From an uncultured Pirellulaceae bacterium (GTDB taxonomy: Bacteria; Planctomycetota; Planctomycetia; Pirellulales; Pirellulaceae): DNA of 51,574 bases. The position numbers were made by a program, and so were the translations under genes. Positions 18,453 through 27,989 of this stretch are shown here, in pieces; positions within the stretch are counted from its first letter, which is position 1, and each line of letters starts with the position of its first letter. The stretch lies in the NCBI GenBank assembly GCA_905480235.1, contig CAJQPP010000012.1, positions 1 to 51,574 on the forward strand, given 5' to 3'. The notes under the pieces are model-generated. The model ran no database searches. It was not told the DNA's origin and saw nothing but the letters and a program-made list of their open reading frames with translations.

Positions 18453-18654
18453 CCACTTTCGGTAGACCTCAACGACATCCCAACGATAATGGAGATAGCC
18501 CAAGAGGTTCACTTGGTTTTGCTCACTTCCCAGCCTCTTTTTCATGGAAACGTGAAGGAAATAGATTGCCTCCTTCACGAATCGCACCTTTTGATAACTT
18601 CCCATTCCACTCGACCACTATTCTAGTATTGACATTTAAAGCCCGCCTAAAACT

Positions 18655-20001
18655 ATGAATGAAGCAACCCAAACACAAACTTGCGACCAACTTTTTGAAG
18701 CGATTAACAACAAGACCGCAATGGTGGGAGTGATAGGCCTTGGCTATGTCGGGCTCCCATTAATTGACGCTTATGTTGAAGCGGGATTCAAAGCAATTGG
18801 ATTTGATGTTGATTCCAAGAAAACCGAGGCACTCAACAAAGGCAAAAGCTACATCGCTCATATTGAGAACTCGGTAATACAAAGCTGGTTAGACAAAAGC
18901 TCATTCGAAGCGACGGTCGACATGAGCCGCCTGAACGAAGCCGACGTAATTTTGATTTGCGTACCAACTCCGTTAACCAGCAGTCGAGACCCAGATCTCA
19001 AATACGTTGAATCAACCGCTCAAGCGATTAAGCAGTGCCTACGCCCTGGTCAACTGGTCGTTCTTGAAAGTACGACCTACCCAGGTACCACTCGGGACGT
19101 GATCACGCCCATCCTCGAAGAGTCTGGGTTAGATGCAGGCACTGATTTCTTCGTTGCCTACAGCCCAGAAAGAGAAGACCCCGGTAACGCACACTACACA
19201 GCGGGTACAATCCCAAAGGTAGTTGGAGGGCTCGAAGCCAACAGCACCCGCTTAGCGACCAAATTCTATGAGCAAGCCATCACGAGCGTGGTGCCTGCCA
19301 ACTCATGTGAAATTGCAGAGGCTTGCAAAATTTTGGAAAACACCTATCGCAGTGTCAACATTGCGATGGTCAATGAGTTAAAAGTACTTTTCCAGCGCAT
19401 GGAATTGGATGTGTGGGAAGTCATCGAGGCGGCCAGCACCAAGCCATTTGGTTTCCAAGCTTTCTATCCTGGCCCCGGTTTGGGGGGACACTGCATCCCG
19501 ATCGATCCATTTTACTTAACCTGGGTCGCGCGAAAATACGAAATGCCAACTCGGTTTATTGAATTGGCTGGCGAAATTAATTCGTCGATGCCACGCTTTG
19601 TCGTCAGCCGAATTTCTGAGGCATTAAACTCGGCGGGCAAACCCATTCGCGGTAGCAAGATCGGCATTTTGGGACTCGCTTACAAAAAAGACGTGGACGA
19701 CCATCGCGAGAGTCCGAGCTTCAAGCTTATCGAATTATTACTCGAGCAAGGAGCGGAGATTTCTTACGTCGACCCGCACGTACCAACCATGCCCCATCCC
19801 ATGCGTAATTACGACATGCCCAATCTGGACAGTGCGAAACTTGATCCAGAGTATTTGGGACACCTCGACTGTGCGGTAATCGTCACAGACCACACAGCTT
19901 TCGATTACGACTTGATCGTCAATAGTAGCAATATCGTCATCGATACCCGAAATGCCACCAAAAACGTGACCGACCATCGAGATCGTATCTGGAAAGCGTA
20001 G
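18655..20001 (+). CDS. UDP-N-acetyl-hexosamine 6-dehydrogenase (nucleotide-sugar dehydrogenase)
   Basis: A 448-residue UDP-glucose/GDP-mannose dehydrogenase-family protein. It has the NAD-binding GLGYVGLPL near 25-33, STTYPGTTRDVI near 138-149 and the catalytic cysteine in GLGGHCIPIDPFY (C280). The C-terminal UDP-binding domain contains ILGLAYKKDVDDHRESPS. The SPEREDPGN segment places it with the WbpA/WecC group, which oxidises UDP-GlcNAc or UDP-ManNAc to the uronic acid. It lies 202 bp after the 2-epimerase, so UDP-ManNAcA is the likely product; UDP-GlcNAcA is the alternative. It thereby supplies an acidic sugar for the polysaccharide. Confidence 0.9.
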   Translation: MNEATQTQTCDQLFEAINNKTAMVGVIGLGYVGLPLIDAYVEAGFKAIGFDVDSKKTEALNKGKSYIAHIENSVIQSWLDKSSFEATVDMSRLNEADVILICVPTPLTSSRDPDLKYVESTAQAIKQCLRPGQLVVLESTTYPGTTRDVITPILEESGLDAGTDFFVAYSPEREDPGNAHYTAGTIPKVVGGLEANSTRLATKFYEQAITSVVPANSCEIAEACKILENTYRSVNIAMVNELKVLFQRMELDVWEVIEAASTKPFGFQAFYPGPGLGGHCIPIDPFYLTWVARKYEMPTRFIELAGEINSSMPRFVVSRISEALNSAGKPIRGSKIGILGLAYKKDVDDHRESPSFKLIELLLEQGAEISYVDPHVPTMPHPMRNYDMPNLDSAKLDPEYLGHLDCAVIVTDHTAFDYDLIVNSSNIVIDTRNATKNVTDHRDRIWKA

Positions 20002-20089
20002 GCGATCAATTGCATATTGGAGGTTTGGGCGTTCCTCGTTTAATCAGGGCCGCTCGAATGAGTCCTCCAAGCCACTTTCGTTTCATTTT

Positions 20090-20107
20090 GTGAGGGATAA
20101 ACCTCAC
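20090..20107 (+). other. Small inverted repeat upstream of the exosortase gene
   Basis: GTGAGG and CCTCAC form a 6-bp stem around a GATAAA loop, 67 bp before the exosortase start and about 90 bp after the dehydrogenase stop. It lacks a following T-run, so it is not a convincing terminator; it could be an operator or have no function. Confidence 0.2.
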
Positions 20108-20173
20108 GCTGAAGACGTGAAAAAGTGGTAAGTTATGAGTAAGCAATTATCAAAAGTGTCTCCCGCGTAAATC

Positions 20174-22018
20174 ATGGACACAGAACAGAAATCTGACATC
20201 CCGGATTCCAAGTTGAATCAGGGAAAAAAAACTGATTCGCCGGTTAAGAGCGACCAGTCAGCTCAGCGACGCAAGCGAATGGTGTTGGTGCCATACGCCA
20301 TTGCCATTGCTGCCTTGTCGCCACTGCTGGTCTACTACATGACCATCCTCTGGGGGCGTCCGCATTACCAATTCTTCCCATTCGCCCTGATCTTGGTCGG
20401 CGTATTCGCCTATCTGCGCTGGCCCCGTCATCTCGACGAGCCGTTTTTTAGCAGAAAACTAAGTACCGTTCTTTTTTGGGCGGGAATTATTTTTGGCATC
20501 GCTGCAACACTGTTTTCCGAAACTTGGTTTGCCGCTGCGTCTGCGGTAATGCTTTTGACGAGCTTATTTGCAAGAACTCGTGACGGTGAAGTTGCCGGCA
20601 AATCACTGCTGGTGCTTGGCCTGCCAATGCTGATCATACTCATGCCTCCTAACAACCTTGATTTTCGAGTGATCACGACACTGCAACAAGCCAGTGCAAA
20701 GGTGAGCAGTCTGTATCTCGACATGCTGAATTTCAAACATCATTCACCTGGGACGACTTTAAATTTCCCCGACCAAAATTATGAGGTTGAGCGAGCCTGC
20801 AGTGGCGTGCAGTCGTTTTTTACGTTGTTATTTTGCACCTCCTTTTTGATCATCTCACTACGCCGCACTTTTTGGCGTTCGCTTTTACTGTTGATTTCAG
20901 CCGGCTTTTGGGCGGTCTTCATGAATTCCATTCGAATTTTGACCATCCCGATCGCCGATCAAGTCTTTCAAATTGACCTGACCAAGGGGATCGCTCACGA
21001 CATGCTGGGCTATGCCGCCATGCTGGTTGCAGTCCTGTTAATTCTTAGTACCGATCAGTTACTTGAATTTCTTTTAGGCCGAAATCGCAAATCGATGGCG
21101 GATGAAGAATCATCTGAGAATTGGTTTTCAAAGACCTTTATTAGGTCCCGCGACCAATCCAACTCGGAAAACTCACAAGGAAAATTCAAACCGGTATCAA
21201 TTGCCTCTCAACGCGTTGCCATTGCGGGGGCTATCGTTGTACTTCTTCTGGGCAGTTTGCAGTTTTATGACTTCGCCAAATCGATGGGGCAATCCAATTC
21301 TCGAGTTCGCGCTTTTAGCAGAAACGTACTCATTGATTTGGATGAAAATGCGTTACCTGCGAATGTTGAAAGTTCCCTAGAGGGAAGAGGCTTTGACTGG
21401 GATAAGGTCGGTTATGATCGCACCGATCGGTCGATCGGCAGCGATTTTGGTCAACGATCGGATTCATGGACCTACCGATCTTCCGTGGGGGAATTAGCTC
21501 AAGCCTCGATCGACCAAACCTTCCCTGGCTGGCACGAGCTTACCACTTGTTACAAAAATTCGGGATGGAAAATCAACCCGGGAGCACGCCGTAAAAAAAG
21601 CACTGAATTCAGTGAATCTGGCGGTCAAATAACAGACTGGTCTTATATTGAATGCGACATGGTAGACCCAACCACGGGTCAGCATGGCTTCTTACTTTTC
21701 AGTTTCACCGATGCAAATGGTAATCCGATCGAAGCCCCCATTGAGTGGGGAAATCTCCGTGCGTTTTACGAACGGGCAAAAAACCGACTCTTTCACAGCT
21801 TGAGATCGTCTCTCTTTAGCGGCGAAGCCTATCAAATGCAGGTTTTTGTGCCATCGCAAAGCGCCCTTAGCCCAGCCCGAAAAGAAGAAATTCGCAATCA
21901 ATACCTACAAATTCGGGAAGAGATGCGAGAGGCTTTGCTAACCTACGGTGGAGCTTCTCCGACGGAACTTCCGCAAGCCTCTTCCGCTACCGAAAAGTCC
22001 GCAGGTTCGGCTAACTGA
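20174..22018 (+). CDS. xrtU: Exosortase with C-terminal EpsI-like domain (planctomycete exosortase U type)
   Basis: A 614-residue membrane protein. Residues 36-302 form the exosortase core with about eight hydrophobic segments. The catalytic triad of the exosortase/archaeosortase family is visible: Cys209 in ERACSGVQS, Arg254 in NSIRILTIP and His275 in GIAHDMLGY. After a linker and another helix (about 346-365), a periplasmic domain (about 375-590) carries the EpsI-like GWH...CY...GW pattern (GWH 452-454, Cys459). The fusion is a planctomycete hallmark. It should cleave and transfer proteins with a C-terminal sorting signal, a process generally tied to exopolysaccharide loci such as this one. 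No protein with a recognisable sorting tail is encoded in the window. An 11-codon in-frame mini-ORF (20135-20170) ends 3 bp before the ATG. Confidence 0.9.
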   Translation: MDTEQKSDIPDSKLNQGKKTDSPVKSDQSAQRRKRMVLVPYAIAIAALSPLLVYYMTILWGRPHYQFFPFALILVGVFAYLRWPRHLDEPFFSRKLSTVLFWAGIIFGIAATLFSETWFAAASAVMLLTSLFARTRDGEVAGKSLLVLGLPMLIILMPPNNLDFRVITTLQQASAKVSSLYLDMLNFKHHSPGTTLNFPDQNYEVERACSGVQSFFTLLFCTSFLIISLRRTFWRSLLLLISAGFWAVFMNSIRILTIPIADQVFQIDLTKGIAHDMLGYAAMLVAVLLILSTDQLLEFLLGRNRKSMADEESSENWFSKTFIRSRDQSNSENSQGKFKPVSIASQRVAIAGAIVVLLLGSLQFYDFAKSMGQSNSRVRAFSRNVLIDLDENALPANVESSLEGRGFDWDKVGYDRTDRSIGSDFGQRSDSWTYRSSVGELAQASIDQTFPGWHELTTCYKNSGWKINPGARRKKSTEFSESGGQITDWSYIECDMVDPTTGQHGFLLFSFTDANGNPIEAPIEWGNLRAFYERAKNRLFHSLRSSLFSGEAYQMQVFVPSQSALSPARKEEIRNQYLQIREEMREALLTYGGASPTELPQASSATEKSAGSAN

Positions 22019-22139
22019 AACCGCTTATTTATATTTTGTTTATTAGCCGTGCTGCCATGAACTGTTTTCGTTACTCAGCCGAAATACTAAACGGCAATTT
22101 GAATTCTAAGTCAGACCCAATTTCCTCGCCCCTCTCAGA

Positions 22140-23939
22140 ATGAACACTATGTCGACGGGCAATAATATTAGCGATTTCAAGTCGAGAGACGACGTTGAAA
22201 TAAGGCAGCATGAACAACGCAAGATCCTGCTCCCTTATCTGCTTCTCATCCTTTCGCAATTACCACTTACGGTGGTTTACCTTTTTGGTATCTGGAACGA
22301 GCGATCGCATTACTTAGTTTTACCCTTTGCAATCACCGCATTCGTTTTCTTCCTTTTTTATCGCTGGCCGAGAAATCAGGAAGCGGTTTTTTTTAACAGT
22401 TCGAAATCCGATTTCTTCTTGGTGCTCGGAGTGGTATTGGCCATCACGGCAACCCTCTTTATGTCTCCTTGGTTCAGCTACGCTGCCCTACTGCTTTTGC
22501 TTGGCAGCCTTTTGGCACGGACCAATGATCGCAAAGTTTTCGGCACAGTACTTGGAACCATGGCACCTTTACTGGTCCTTTTAAAGCTGCCGGCAGCATT
22601 TGATTTCGATACGGTCCAAGGCGATATCTCTTTCATCGGATGGATTAAAACCTGCTCAACCCATTTGTCCAGTAACATGCTGGACCTTTTGCTGTACCCA
22701 CATAATTTAGCGGGATTCCGTATGGAATTCCCAACCCAACTGTTCACGTCCATTCACTTGGGCAATGGACTTTTTTCTATTTACATCCTTTTGCTCCTAA
22801 CTTGCATTTACATTGCTGCCCGGCGTATCCCGATGTTTCGCGGAGCAATTCTATTGTTAGCTGCCACTTTTTGGTTCATCGCTTTCGAAGCTATTGAGCT
22901 TACGATTTGCGTGGTTGCCGCACTGTCATTTGAACAGGATCTCTATACATCGGGCTCCGCCAATACGTTGCTACAGATGGCTGGATTGTTATCAGCGATC
23001 GTAATGATCTTGCTCTCGGAAAGTCTTATCACATTTCTTTTCGGTCCGGTCGATATCCAAGCTATCGATGAAAACATCTCTTTCCAAAATCTCATCTGCC
23101 GGTTCTGGAACTCGACCATCTCCGGTGTCACCTCTCCCACGATTGATATCAATGTAAAGAAGGAAGTGGACTGGGCAAAGAAAAGGAATAGCTTCCCGGA
23201 AGGCTACACTGTCAAGTTTATCTGGGGGTCCGCCGCCTTACTGGCGGCGATTTCCATCATGCAAATCATTGGTTTGGCTGTAGCTTTTCAAAACTTAACA
23301 CCGTCATTTTTAGATAACGGTTTTGCCCAAAACTCCGCATCCGTTGAATCGTTACTCACGATTCCGGACGGATTTCAGGCAATGGAATTTAGCGCATCGA
23401 CACCCGAACCAAAATCGACTTTTGAAACGGATTCGTTTACCTGGAAAGTCGAAGATACCACCGGTCAAAAATACCACATTGAGCTAAGCTTTCCATTTTC
23501 CGGCTGGCACAACTTCGATCAGGAAGCCCAGAGCCGAGATTGGAAAAGAGAACGGGAACTGATGACCGGCGAGCTTTCCGTGGAAGGCAATAAAGTACCG
23601 TACGTAACGGCCAAATATCAAAATAGCATGGCACTACATCGCACGCTTTTCAACGCCCAACTCGATGGATTCGGAGATGGGTTTGAGCTTCCCTATCTAT
23701 GGAGTAATTTTCCTGCATTCGTTGAACGTGGTGGCAAAAGGTTATCAATCCGCACCCGCCCCCGATTGTTATCCGGACGCTCTATCGAGATACAAGTCTA
23801 TTTAGATACCATCGGCCCAAATCCACTTATCGATATCGAAACGGCCCGGGTATTATTCAAAGACATTGTTGAACAGGTGGAGGCGGCATTACGGACTGGG
23901 GTCCGTTCCAACCCCTCTGAAGACTCTTCATCCCAATAA
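22140..23939 (+). CDS. Exosortase-like paralogue lacking catalytic residues (pseudo-exosortase with EpsI-like domain)
   Basis: A 599-residue membrane protein with the same layout as its upstream neighbour: N-terminal helices with HYLVLPFAI...FYRWPRN matching HYQFFPFAL...LRWPRH, an ARTNDRKVFGTVLG stretch matching ARTRDGEVAGKSLL, a later single helix (about 360-385) and a periplasmic domain with FPFSGWH. Manual alignment puts Gly208 (within LGN 207-209) where the neighbour has catalytic Cys209, Glu253 where it has Arg254, and Ala/Asn 274-275 where it has His275. The EpsI-domain cysteine is also missing. The frame is intact and well composed, so this looks like a maintained non-catalytic partner rather than a decaying gene. 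It lies 121 bp after the exosortase and 15 bp before the GHMP kinase. Confidence 0.75.
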   Translation: MNTMSTGNNISDFKSRDDVEIRQHEQRKILLPYLLLILSQLPLTVVYLFGIWNERSHYLVLPFAITAFVFFLFYRWPRNQEAVFFNSSKSDFFLVLGVVLAITATLFMSPWFSYAALLLLLGSLLARTNDRKVFGTVLGTMAPLLVLLKLPAAFDFDTVQGDISFIGWIKTCSTHLSSNMLDLLLYPHNLAGFRMEFPTQLFTSIHLGNGLFSIYILLLLTCIYIAARRIPMFRGAILLLAATFWFIAFEAIELTICVVAALSFEQDLYTSGSANTLLQMAGLLSAIVMILLSESLITFLFGPVDIQAIDENISFQNLICRFWNSTISGVTSPTIDINVKKEVDWAKKRNSFPEGYTVKFIWGSAALLAAISIMQIIGLAVAFQNLTPSFLDNGFAQNSASVESLLTIPDGFQAMEFSASTPEPKSTFETDSFTWKVEDTTGQKYHIELSFPFSGWHNFDQEAQSRDWKRERELMTGELSVEGNKVPYVTAKYQNSMALHRTLFNAQLDGFGDGFELPYLWSNFPAFVERGGKRLSIRTRPRLLSGRSIEIQVYLDTIGPNPLIDIETARVLFKDIVEQVEAALRTGVRSNPSEDSSSQ

Positions 23940-23954
23940 GCCCTCGAGAAAACT

Positions 23955-24995
23955 GTGTCCAAGGACGAGCCTATTATTTCGATTGCGTTTGCCAGAGCGG
24001 GCCTATTAGGCAATCCCTCGGATGGTTACCACGGTAAAGCAATTGGTATTTCAGTTCGAGATTTCCGCGCTGTTGTCACGATAAGCAAGGCACCCACGCT
24101 GCGATTTCTTCCGTCCCAAGAAGACCAAAGAATCGAATTTGATTCGATGGATCAATTCGCAACCCATATCGAAAACTTTGGCTTCTATGGTGGCCTGCGA
24201 TTAATCAAAGCGGCCGTCAAACGGTTCCATGCATGGTGTCGCGACCACGCTGAAATATCTTCCAAGACGTTTGAGATTCAATACCAAACCAATATCCCAA
24301 GGAGCGTTGGGCTCGCCGGTTCCAGTGCGATCGTGACGGCAACCCTCAAGGCATTGAGGCAGTTCTATCAAGTCACTATTCCAAATGATGTTTTAGCCTC
24401 TCTAACGTTAAGTGCTGAAAAAGATCTACTTGGTATACCAGCCGGCTTGATGGATCGCGTAGTTCAATCGATCGAGGGAATGGTCTTTATGGACTTTTCA
24501 AAAAAGTCGATGCAGACCAAGACAGGGGTATCCGTTGGCCAGTACCAATCTTTACTACCCACCTCCTGCGAAGGACACTTATTTCTGGCTTGGGCAAGCG
24601 ATGCTGCAGAGCCTACAGAAGTCCTTCACAATCGTTTGCAAGAAAGATTTAATCAGGGTGATAAAGATGTTGTCGAAGCGATGAGTAAGTTCGCCGAATT
24701 TGCCGAACAAGGTAAATCGGCGATCCAAAATAACGACATCCCGCAACTTGCTACACTCATTGATCGAAACTTTGACCTGAGAAAAACAATTTGCCAGCTA
24801 CCAGCGCTGCATCAGCAAATGGTAAGCACGGCCAGGTTGGCAGGCGGTTCGGCCAAATTCTGTGGTTCGGGTGGAGCCATTATTGGGACGGTCGCCGATC
24901 CAGATGCCTTGGCATCCGTGGAAACTGCCCTGAAGGCGATCGGTTGCGAGGTAATTCAGCCGACCCTTCGTGCTGTGGTTGCGAGTGACTCTTAG
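23955..24995 (+). CDS. GHMP kinase, glucuronokinase-like
   Basis: A 346-residue GHMP-superfamily sugar kinase. Motif 1, ARAGLLGNPSDGYHGKAI (13-30), and motif 2, PRSVGLAGSSAIV (about 115-127), closely resemble plant glucuronokinases, which phosphorylate glucuronic acid at C1. Motif 3 is FCGSGGAIIG near 302-311. The GTG start lies 15 bp after the pseudo-exosortase stop. Glucuronate-1-phosphate could feed UDP-GlcA formation for an acidic polysaccharide, fitting the uronate theme of the locus, though no matching uridylyltransferase is visible here. Other GHMP substrates (for example heptose or fucose) cannot be excluded. The gene ends the plus-strand polysaccharide region and converges with the next gene with only 3 bp between the stops. 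Confidence 0.75.
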   Translation: MSKDEPIISIAFARAGLLGNPSDGYHGKAIGISVRDFRAVVTISKAPTLRFLPSQEDQRIEFDSMDQFATHIENFGFYGGLRLIKAAVKRFHAWCRDHAEISSKTFEIQYQTNIPRSVGLAGSSAIVTATLKALRQFYQVTIPNDVLASLTLSAEKDLLGIPAGLMDRVVQSIEGMVFMDFSKKSMQTKTGVSVGQYQSLLPTSCEGHLFLAWASDAAEPTEVLHNRLQERFNQGDKDVVEAMSKFAEFAEQGKSAIQNNDIPQLATLIDRNFDLRKTICQLPALHQQMVSTARLAGGSAKFCGSGGAIIGTVADPDALASVETALKAIGCEVIQPTLRAVVASDS

Positions 24996-24998
24996 AGG

Positions 24999-26015
24999 TT
25001 AAACGTGAATCCTATTTTTTGGTTTGGAAGCTATGTGGAATCTCTGAACAATGTCTGCGATTCTCCAAGATAACCAGAAGCGATCTGGATCAATCTTTCG
25101 CCGGGCAATATAGCCTAGATGCCCACCTCCCTTGGTTCGAAATGTTTGAATCGCAGGGGACATATCCGAATCCGAGAAAATAGAGACCGGAATCACAGGA
25201 TCATGCTCGTCAACCATGAGCACGGTCGGCACCTTGATGTTAGTCAAATACTGCCCGGCGCTTGCTTGTTGGTAGTAATCGTCAATATCTTTGAAGCCAC
25301 CGGCGAGCGCAGTAAATTGAGTATCAAACTGCTTAAGCGTTTTAGGTTTTCGCCGAATGCGAAAATCTACCATATCCGGCCGGGCCGCTCGTCGCTTCCG
25401 TAAACGGGCCAACATCACGCGGGCGAAATAACGGTCATAACCGCGAGACAAACCGGATCCAAGTTCTTGAGAACAAAGTGCCAGGTTTACCGGTGGTGCT
25501 ACCGCAACAGCAGAATCGACCTGAGGGTGGATCTCTCCAGCATGCAATCCAAGATGATGCAGCAACACATTCGCCCCGAGGGAGAACCCAATCAAGGTAA
25601 TGGGGGAATAAGGATGACGCGATGCAACGTATTTTACGGTCGCGTGTAAATCTTCCGAGCGCCCTGCATGGTGGTGGTACCGCGCCAATTTCAATCCCGC
25701 CCCAGATCCGCGGGCGTCCATGCGAAAAACACCGCACCCATTATCCAATAACCGGTTGCAGGTTCTTAACATGTACCCGCTACTGTGGCATCCCGCTAAG
25801 CCATGCAAAAGGATCGTTTGCCGAGGATTGGAATCGTTACTGCGGGGTTGGTTTTCCTGGAGAGCGAGTTGATCCCCCATCGTCGTATCGATCGAATAAA
25901 AGCAAGTGTCCTCGGGTTCCGGAGGAACGGGCAAAAAGGGACTGAGTATTGTCTGCGCATGGGCGCTGGGCAGTAGGCGGGACTGTTCAAAGGCAGGGAG
26001 ATCGAGGCTTATCAA
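24999..26015 (-). CDS. YheT-family alpha/beta hydrolase
   Basis: A 338-residue hydrolase. It has the family start SAHAQTILSPFLP (17-29), an oxyanion segment LLHGLAGCHSSGYM (69-82), RMDARGSGAG (98-107) and the nucleophile elbow GFSLGAN (Ser145). The aspartate lies in VDEHDPVIP near 273 and the histidine in GGGHLGYI near 300, which completes the triad. YheT/ABHD1-3-like proteins are predicted esterases or lipases with uncertain substrates. The TTG start lies 3 bp after the cysNC stop, so the gene is probably the last of the sulfate-activation operon; a functional link to sulfate is not evident. Confidence 0.85.
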   Translation of the reverse strand: MISLDLPAFEQSRLLPSAHAQTILSPFLPVPPEPEDTCFYSIDTTMGDQLALQENQPRSNDSNPRQTILLHGLAGCHSSGYMLRTCNRLLDNGCGVFRMDARGSGAGLKLARYHHHAGRSEDLHATVKYVASRHPYSPITLIGFSLGANVLLHHLGLHAGEIHPQVDSAVAVAPPVNLALCSQELGSGLSRGYDRYFARVMLARLRKRRAARPDMVDFRIRRKPKTLKQFDTQFTALAGGFKDIDDYYQQASAGQYLTNIKVPTVLMVDEHDPVIPVSIFSDSDMSPAIQTFRTKGGGHLGYIARRKIDPDRFWLSWRIADIVQRFHIASKPKNRIHV

Positions 26016-26018
26016 GGG

Positions 26019-27929
26019 TCAGGAGAGAAGGTTTTTCTGTTGCAACATATCGACAATTTGTGCCACACATTCGGCGGGGTCCAGCGAATCGGTTCGTAGA
26101 ACGAGATCGGCTTTGACAGGACTTTCATATTGTAGCAAAGCTTCGTCGGTAATTTCTCGTTCCCCCAAATTTCTTTCACGACATAAATCCGCCGGAGCAT
26201 TCAAATGCACGATTACGAACCGTTCTCCACCAATGACCTCTGCAGCTTTTTTTCGTATTTCCTCGCGCGGTGCGACTAATGACAAGATGCTAATCATGCC
26301 TGCCTGGTTAAATAGCTTGGCAATTTCGGAACAACGCCGCACGTTTTCTGAACGATTTTCTTGTGAAAAACCGAGGTCCCTGCTTATTCCGAGCCGGATA
26401 TTTTGACCGTCTAAAACCACGGCACTGCGACCTTGTTCGAACAGAGCTCGTTCCAAACCGAAAGCCGTCGTCGACTTACCGGATCCCGGTAATCCGGTTA
26501 GCAAAATGGTGACCGGTTGTTGACCAAACCTAGCAGCTCTCTCTTCCAAAGATACCTTACTATCAAAACCGACAAGCGTTTTGGCCCGCGGCTCATCATC
26601 CCAGTGATCCTTGCGAGTTTCACTGGTTTGGCGGTCTAAAATCATACCCGCACCCACCGTTTCGTAACTGATGCGATCAATGATCACGAAAGCCCCGGTT
26701 GAGCGATTCTTTCGGTAGCTATCGAAATTCACGGCCTCGCTCAACGACACCTTCACTCGGCCGATCTCATTCAATGCTAACGCGGGGGCAGCTTCGCTAC
26801 GCATGGTATTGACGTCTATGCGATAGCGTAACGTGCTGATATTACCCGGCACCGTCTTGGTCGTTTGCTTAAACAAATATTGTTTACCAGGCACCATGGC
26901 CTGTTCCGACATCCAGACAATCGTAGCGTCAAAGCGTTGCTCGATCTTGGGAATATTCCCCGTCTTCACGATCATGTCACCACGACTGATATCGATTTCT
27001 GTTTCGGTCGTCAACGTGACACTCATCGGTGCACAGGCCTCATCCAGATTACCGTCATAAGTAACGATCTCTTTGACAACGCTTGTTTTTCGTGACGGCA
27101 TAGCAACAATTTCATCGCCCACCCGGACGACTCCAGAACTGATCGTTCCAGCGAACCCGCGAAAATTCAAATCGGGCCTGAGAACCAACTGCACAGGAAA
27201 TCTGAAATCCTGAAGGTTTCGGTCAGATCCAATATTCACCGATTCAAGAAAATTCATAAACGTTGAGCCTTGATACCAAGGCATATTTTCACTGCGATCC
27301 ACGACGTTGTCGCCATCCAACGCACTAATCGGAATGAAATGTAAATCGGGAATCATCAAACGATCACTGAATTGACGGTAGTCATCCAGAATTTGCTCAT
27401 AAATCTTCTGGGAAAAATCGACCAGATCCATTTTGTTGACAGCCACCAGGATGTGTTTGATTCCCAGCAAAGAAACAATGAAGCTGTGGCGGCGAGTTTG
27501 CTCAAGTATGCCATGACGAGCATCGACCAAAATAACAGCCAAGTCTGCCGTTGATGCGCCCGTTGCCATGTTCCTGGTGTACTGAACGTGCCCAGGGGTA
27601 TCCGCAATGATGAATTTCCGCTTTGCGGTTGAAAAATATCGGTAGGCAACATCGATCGTAATGCCTTGTTCCCGCTCCGCTCTCAAACCGTCGGTCAGCA
27701 GTGCGGGGTCAAAGGTACCGCCCGTCGTGCCATGTACTTTGGAGTCTTTTTCGATTTTCGCAAGTTGATCTTCATAGATCATCTTGGAATCGTACAACAA
27801 GCGACCGATTAACGTGCTCTTGCCATCATCAACGCTGCCGCATGTTATGAAACGCAGGAGTTCTTTTTTTTCATGCTCCGCCAAATAGGCATTGATGTCT
27901 GTGGCGATAAGTTCAGATTGATGTGACAA
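26019..27929 (-). CDS. cysNC: Bifunctional sulfate adenylyltransferase large subunit / APS kinase
   Basis: A 636-residue fusion making PAPS. The N-terminal GTPase (CysN) has GSVDDGKST at 31-39, DTPGH at 110-114 and NKMD at 165-168, followed by the beta-barrel domains to about 440. The C-terminal APS kinase (CysC) has a P-loop GLPGSGKST near 475, LDGQNIRLGISRDLGFSQENRSENVRR and the typical DLCRERN segment. With CysD it converts sulfate and ATP to APS, and the kinase part then forms PAPS, the donor for the sulfotransferase encoded at 5960. APS can also be used by the APS reductase at 1740. The stop TGA and the next gene's TTG are 3 bp apart; cysD ends 60 bp upstream. Confidence 0.95.
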   Translation of the reverse strand: MSHQSELIATDINAYLAEHEKKELLRFITCGSVDDGKSTLIGRLLYDSKMIYEDQLAKIEKDSKVHGTTGGTFDPALLTDGLRAEREQGITIDVAYRYFSTAKRKFIIADTPGHVQYTRNMATGASTADLAVILVDARHGILEQTRRHSFIVSLLGIKHILVAVNKMDLVDFSQKIYEQILDDYRQFSDRLMIPDLHFIPISALDGDNVVDRSENMPWYQGSTFMNFLESVNIGSDRNLQDFRFPVQLVLRPDLNFRGFAGTISSGVVRVGDEIVAMPSRKTSVVKEIVTYDGNLDEACAPMSVTLTTETEIDISRGDMIVKTGNIPKIEQRFDATIVWMSEQAMVPGKQYLFKQTTKTVPGNISTLRYRIDVNTMRSEAAPALALNEIGRVKVSLSEAVNFDSYRKNRSTGAFVIIDRISYETVGAGMILDRQTSETRKDHWDDEPRAKTLVGFDSKVSLEERAARFGQQPVTILLTGLPGSGKSTTAFGLERALFEQGRSAVVLDGQNIRLGISRDLGFSQENRSENVRRCSEIAKLFNQAGMISILSLVAPREEIRKKAAEVIGGERFVIVHLNAPADLCRERNLGEREITDEALLQYESPVKADLVLRTDSLDPAECVAQIVDMLQQKNLLS

Positions 27930-27989
27930 CGAAGTATTCCTGGAAATTTAATTTGCGATGGGGGAAAGGGAGATCGGTGGAATCCAAGC

